Positions 41,884 to 44,567 of a stretch of DNA of 44,567 nt are shown here, piece by piece (position 1 is the first letter of the stretch; every line of letters begins with the position of its first letter). The stretch is from the NCBI GenBank assembly GCA_025998475.1, contig BNVZ01000001.1, positions 1 to 44,567 of the forward strand, given 5' to 3'. The position numbers were made by a program, and so were the translations under genes. The DNA comes from Endomicrobiia bacterium (GTDB lineage: Bacteria; Elusimicrobiota; Endomicrobiia; Endomicrobiales; Endomicrobiaceae). The notes below the pieces were generated by a model. That model was not told where the DNA came from. It ran no database searches and saw nothing but the letters and a program-made list of their open reading frames with translations.

Positions 41884-43446
41884 ATGAAAAAAATATTTTT
41901 GACAGTATTTTCTGTTGTTTTGTTTGTTTCTATGGTTTTTGCCGATGTTTCTGTAACTCCTTACGGGGCAGCCGAAACAGTTTCGGGCAGTTGTTTTCTT
42001 TTGGAAGCAGATGGGGTAAAAATTATTATTGACTGTGGTTTATTTATGACTGATGAAAATTTAACAACTAAAACTACAGAGCTAAAAAATCTACAAGTTC
42101 AACCAGAGTTGATTAAAGCAGATGTTCTTTTTTTGACGCATGCCCATTTAGACCACAGCGGGAGGGTTCCCCTTTTGATACACAGAGGGTTTAAAGGTAA
42201 AATTTATTCTACTAAGGCTACGAAAGAACTCGCACTTGCACTTTTTAAGGATAGAAATGGGTTTAATTTAATAGAAAGAAAATGGTTTTGGTCTGAAAGC
42301 CAAATGAATAAAGCGCGACATTATAGCAATTCTGCTATAGCTCATTGGACAAAAGAATGTAAAAATGCAATAAGATCCACCGAATGTTCCGATGATGAAA
42401 TTTTATTAAAAGATTTAGAGAAAAGAGAAAATATTAAATTTTTGTTATGTAAAGACTGCTGTAAAATTGAAACAAAAAAAATAAGCGAACAAGTTGTTGC
42501 AGTAGAATACAACAAAGATATTGACATCAAAAATAATGTCAAAGCAAAACTTATAAATGCTGGACATATTCCGGGTTCTGCAAGCTTGATTTTTAAAACA
42601 GCAGATAAAAAAGTTTTATTTTCAGGGGATATTGGCAGCGGCTATTCTAAATTTAACGGAAAGTTTGATGTCCCTGAGTCTGTTGATTTGATTTTTATGG
42701 AAGCCACTTACGGTGGCAGTGGCGACAGAAATAAAAATATTGCAACGCAATATAATCTTTTTAGAGAAGATTTAAAACAAGCGATTTCTTCAGGGAAAAC
42801 TGTTTGGATACCAGCGCTTGCTTATAACAGAACCCAAAAAATTTTATATGAATTAAAACTTATGCAGGATGATGGCATTCTTCCAAAACAAATACCGATT
42901 TATTCAATATCTCCAAGCGCAAACAGCATAACGGCCTTATACCAAAAAGAAGTTTCTAAAGGAGGCCTACAGTCGCAGGCCAATGATTGGTTTTTAAAAG
43001 AAGTGTACGACAAAGCAACAATTCTCCCCAAAGATGCAAAACTAAAGATGACAAGAAACTATAATAAGCAGATGGTTTTGCTTTCTGCAAGCGGCGATAT
43101 GGATAAAGGCAAATCAGAACAGCTTATGTATAAAATGCTTACAAGAAATGATGTTTTTGTAATGATAGTAAACTATGTAAACCCTAAAAGTAACGCAGGA
43201 CTTGCGCTTCGAAATGAGAGAACAAAAGCAGGCATAAAAAGCGTTGCGGAAATAAAAAAATACGATGTTTTTTCAGACCATGCGGATTTATCCACATTGC
43301 AAAAATGGCTTTCAAAACAAAATAAAAATGTTGAAATATACATAATACATTCAAGCAAAAAACACACAAAGGATACAATACAACTCTTAAAAAAAGAAGG
43401 CTGGAAAAATGTAAGAAATACAGTAGTTGGCAATACTATAAATTAA
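41884..43446 (+). CDS. Exported metallo-beta-lactamase/beta-CASP nuclease-like protein
   Basis: 520 residues. MKKIFLTVFSVVLFVSMVFA is a clear signal peptide with an AlaAsp cleavage site. Then comes a metallo-beta-lactamase fold with HAHLDH (H86, H88, D90, H91), GHIPGS (H228), FSGDIG (D249) and MEATYG (E273, beta-CASP motif A), and FSDHADLSTLQKWL (late His). This is the RNase J/CPSF-like beta-CASP pattern with metal ligands intact. An insert at about 130-215 has five Cys (CKN, TEC, LCKDCC). Such enzymes are normally cytoplasmic; this one should act outside the inner membrane. There is no strong ribosome binding site. Confidence 0.8.
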   Translation: MKKIFLTVFSVVLFVSMVFADVSVTPYGAAETVSGSCFLLEADGVKIIIDCGLFMTDENLTTKTTELKNLQVQPELIKADVLFLTHAHLDHSGRVPLLIHRGFKGKIYSTKATKELALALFKDRNGFNLIERKWFWSESQMNKARHYSNSAIAHWTKECKNAIRSTECSDDEILLKDLEKRENIKFLLCKDCCKIETKKISEQVVAVEYNKDIDIKNNVKAKLINAGHIPGSASLIFKTADKKVLFSGDIGSGYSKFNGKFDVPESVDLIFMEATYGGSGDRNKNIATQYNLFREDLKQAISSGKTVWIPALAYNRTQKILYELKLMQDDGILPKQIPIYSISPSANSITALYQKEVSKGGLQSQANDWFLKEVYDKATILPKDAKLKMTRNYNKQMVLLSASGDMDKGKSEQLMYKMLTRNDVFVMIVNYVNPKSNAGLALRNERTKAGIKSVAEIKKYDVFSDHADLSTLQKWLSKQNKNVEIYIIHSSKKHTKDTIQLLKKEGWKNVRNTVVGNTIN

Positions 43447-43527
43447 TACTTAAAGGCACATCTCATTTTTGTTTGATTCTTGCATTGACCATGTAAATTA
43501 AAAATTTTAAGAGGTAAATTGCAAATG

Positions 43528-44062
43528 AAAAAATCAGTGTTGGTTATTGTTTCAATGTTTGTTTTTTCAGGGGTAGCATTTTCAAGTGAAATTAATGTAA
43601 AGACGAGCTTTGGTTGCTTCAGGGAAATGGGATGGGATCATGAAATGAAAAACCTATTTATGGTACTATTACTCTAAAAAATGCTTGTGATTGTACAACT
43701 GAGTGGTTGTTTCCTCTAAATGATTCATTCAAATTAGGAGCAGGTTTGGGATACGCGTACACATGCCTAAGACCAGCAGAAACATATCTCCCTATTTATT
43801 TCACTATGCAGGTAAATCCTGTTTCATTAGCAGAAGGTGCTTTTTTATTAAAGGTAATCTTGGGTATGCGGGGTTTTTTGGTAACATAGAAAGAAGCTTG
43901 AAGACGGATACAATGTCTGGTTTTCGTTCTCTAAAAACAAAAGGTGGTTTGTATTATGCTTTGGGGGTAGGGTATGAATTTTCATCTCCGAAGGTTCCGG
44001 TAGGCTGGATACTAGGTGTAACATATAATCACTATACTTCTTCTATGTTGCATTCATTAGAC
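43528..44062 (+). pseudogene. Outer-membrane beta-barrel protein, frameshifted and cut by IS5
   Basis: MKKSVLVIVSMFVFSGVAFS is a signal peptide; the frame soon stops. Two other frames continue: KLGAGLGYAYTCLRPAETYL then YFTMQVNPVS, and FIKGNLGYAGFFGNIE, then GLYYALGVGYEFSSPKVPVG and GWILGVTYNHY. Alternating hydrophobic strands and G-Y turns suit a small OmpA-like or porin-like barrel. At least two frameshifts; the final strands are lost at the IS5 end at 44063. AAGAGG precedes the ATG. Confidence 0.6.
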
Positions 44063-44567
44063 CTCTTAATAACTAACATATAAAAGTACAATAGAAGTAC
44101 TATGAAACAGAAAAAGAAAGCAGGTGGGTCGGGTGCGGAATGAGTTTAGTATTAATGGGAGTAAAGAAAGCATTTGATAAAACAAAGGATAGCAAGGAGG
44201 TAAGAAAAGATAGGGGCAAGTAGGTGAGCAAAGAGAAAATTGAGTATAGAGAATATTGTAAAGATGATGTTTGAATACTTTAGGGCAATACCCAAACATA
44301 TTGTCACTAGAGACAGCTACAACGTCAGCAAAAGTTGTGGATATAGACATAGAGTATGCACAAGAAGCATTAATGAGTAGTGGGGAATATACTAGATGGG
44401 AATAGGTATTGATAAACAAAGCGCTAGAAGTAGCAGTAGTAGTGATTATGCTAGAGATTGATACAAAGACCTAAAAAAACAGCGAAAGTGGCGAAAGCGA
44501 AAAGAATAATAGACATACAATAACCGTTGGTAGTAGTTAAATCAAAAGTGGTTTAGCGAAAAGAATA
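44059..44567 (+). mobile_element. IS5-family element, left end and decayed transposase (runs off the window)
   Basis: Starts TTAGACCTCTTAATAAC. Shifting frames give GVKKAFDK, KRKLSIENIVKMMFEYF, DSYNVSKSCGYR and, near the end, NSESGESEKNNRHTI then IKSGL. These match in order the N-terminal half of ISL2-type IS5 transposases (GVKK.TFDKM; LSIEN.LM.LEYLREYRT; Y.VSES..YR; KKRHTIKTQVVV). Many stops: a pseudogene. The first 190 bp are an inverted match to the window start. Confidence 0.65.

Noticed and set aside
44100..44230. Reverse-transcriptase-like motif KKAFDK
   Set aside because: Neighbouring segments fit the IS5 transposase N-terminus in order, which explains the motif better.

Overview
The window looks like a low-GC, decaying chromosome of a Gram-negative bacterium. 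Housekeeping genes are intact and tightly packed, while the spaces between them hold insertion-sequence (IS) wrecks, short interspersed repeats and frameshifted genes for secreted proteins. The gene set is LL-diaminopimelate aminotransferase, a MetV/MetF pair, cdaA-glmM, MprF, SemiSWEET sugar carriers and outer-membrane remnants. Together with the AT-rich coding and many pseudogenes, this suggests an Elusimicrobiota endosymbiont of the 'Candidatus Endomicrobium' type (termite-gut flagellate symbiont). That placement is inference from gene content; no marker was aligned.

Layout. 1-1.4 kb: outward-facing IS5 end, IS110 remnant, decayed reading frames. 1.6-2.8 kb: dapL. 3.2-5.1 kb: merR among IS256, IS5, IS200/IS605 and IS1 remnants. 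5.2-7.2 kb (minus): two SemiSWEET genes, a minimal MetV-like protein and metF. 7.7-13.2 kb (plus): a near-consensus promoter and structured leader, then rpsB-tsf-pyrH-frr, followed by pheA and aroF. 13.2-14.7 kb: repeat nest with IS605-like hairpins, an IS200-type tnpA wreck and tRNA-Ser(CGA). 14.7-27.9 kb (minus): a long gene cluster mprF-tilS-hpt-ftsH-folE-folP-cdaA-(micro cdaR)-glmM-pdxJ-glmS, mostly with overlapping or adjacent genes, ending in a small lipoprotein. 28.2-29.0 kb: ABC ATPase. 29.1-31.9 kb (plus): rpsP-khpA-rimM-trmD-rplS behind a promoter that abuts an IS481-like deletion derivative. 32.3-33.7 kb: rnhB and yraN. 34.4-35.6 kb: Asn-rich secreted protein and an IS200-type copy that supplies the stop codon of pcrA. 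38.1-40.3 kb: nitroreductase and argS. 40.4-41.4 kb: GC-rich broken lipoprotein. 41.9-43.4 kb: an exported beta-CASP nuclease-like protein. 43.5-44.6 kb: broken outer-membrane protein and a second outward-facing IS5 copy.

Functionally the intact genes cover translation (rpsB, tsf, frr, rpsP, rimM, trmD, rplS, tilS, argS), cell-wall amino-sugar supply with c-di-AMP synthesis (glmS, glmM, cdaA, dapL), folate and one-carbon metabolism (folE, folP, metF/metV), phenylalanine synthesis (aroF, pheA), B6 (pdxJ), nucleotide handling (pyrH, hpt) and membrane modification (mprF). This fits a symbiont that keeps biosynthesis for its host while losing surface and mobile genes.

The most unusual signal is a set of four loci (15.1, 32.0, 34.4 and 40.5 kb) sharing a recognisable secretion or lipoprotein leader at DNA level. 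Each leader is joined to an unrelated, compositionally extreme tail: Lys/Glu-rich plus a GC-rich repeat, Lys/Asp-rich, Asn/Ser-rich, or Ala-rich and very GC-rich. Two short repeat families with terminal inverted repeats are also spread through the window, one of them inside operons.
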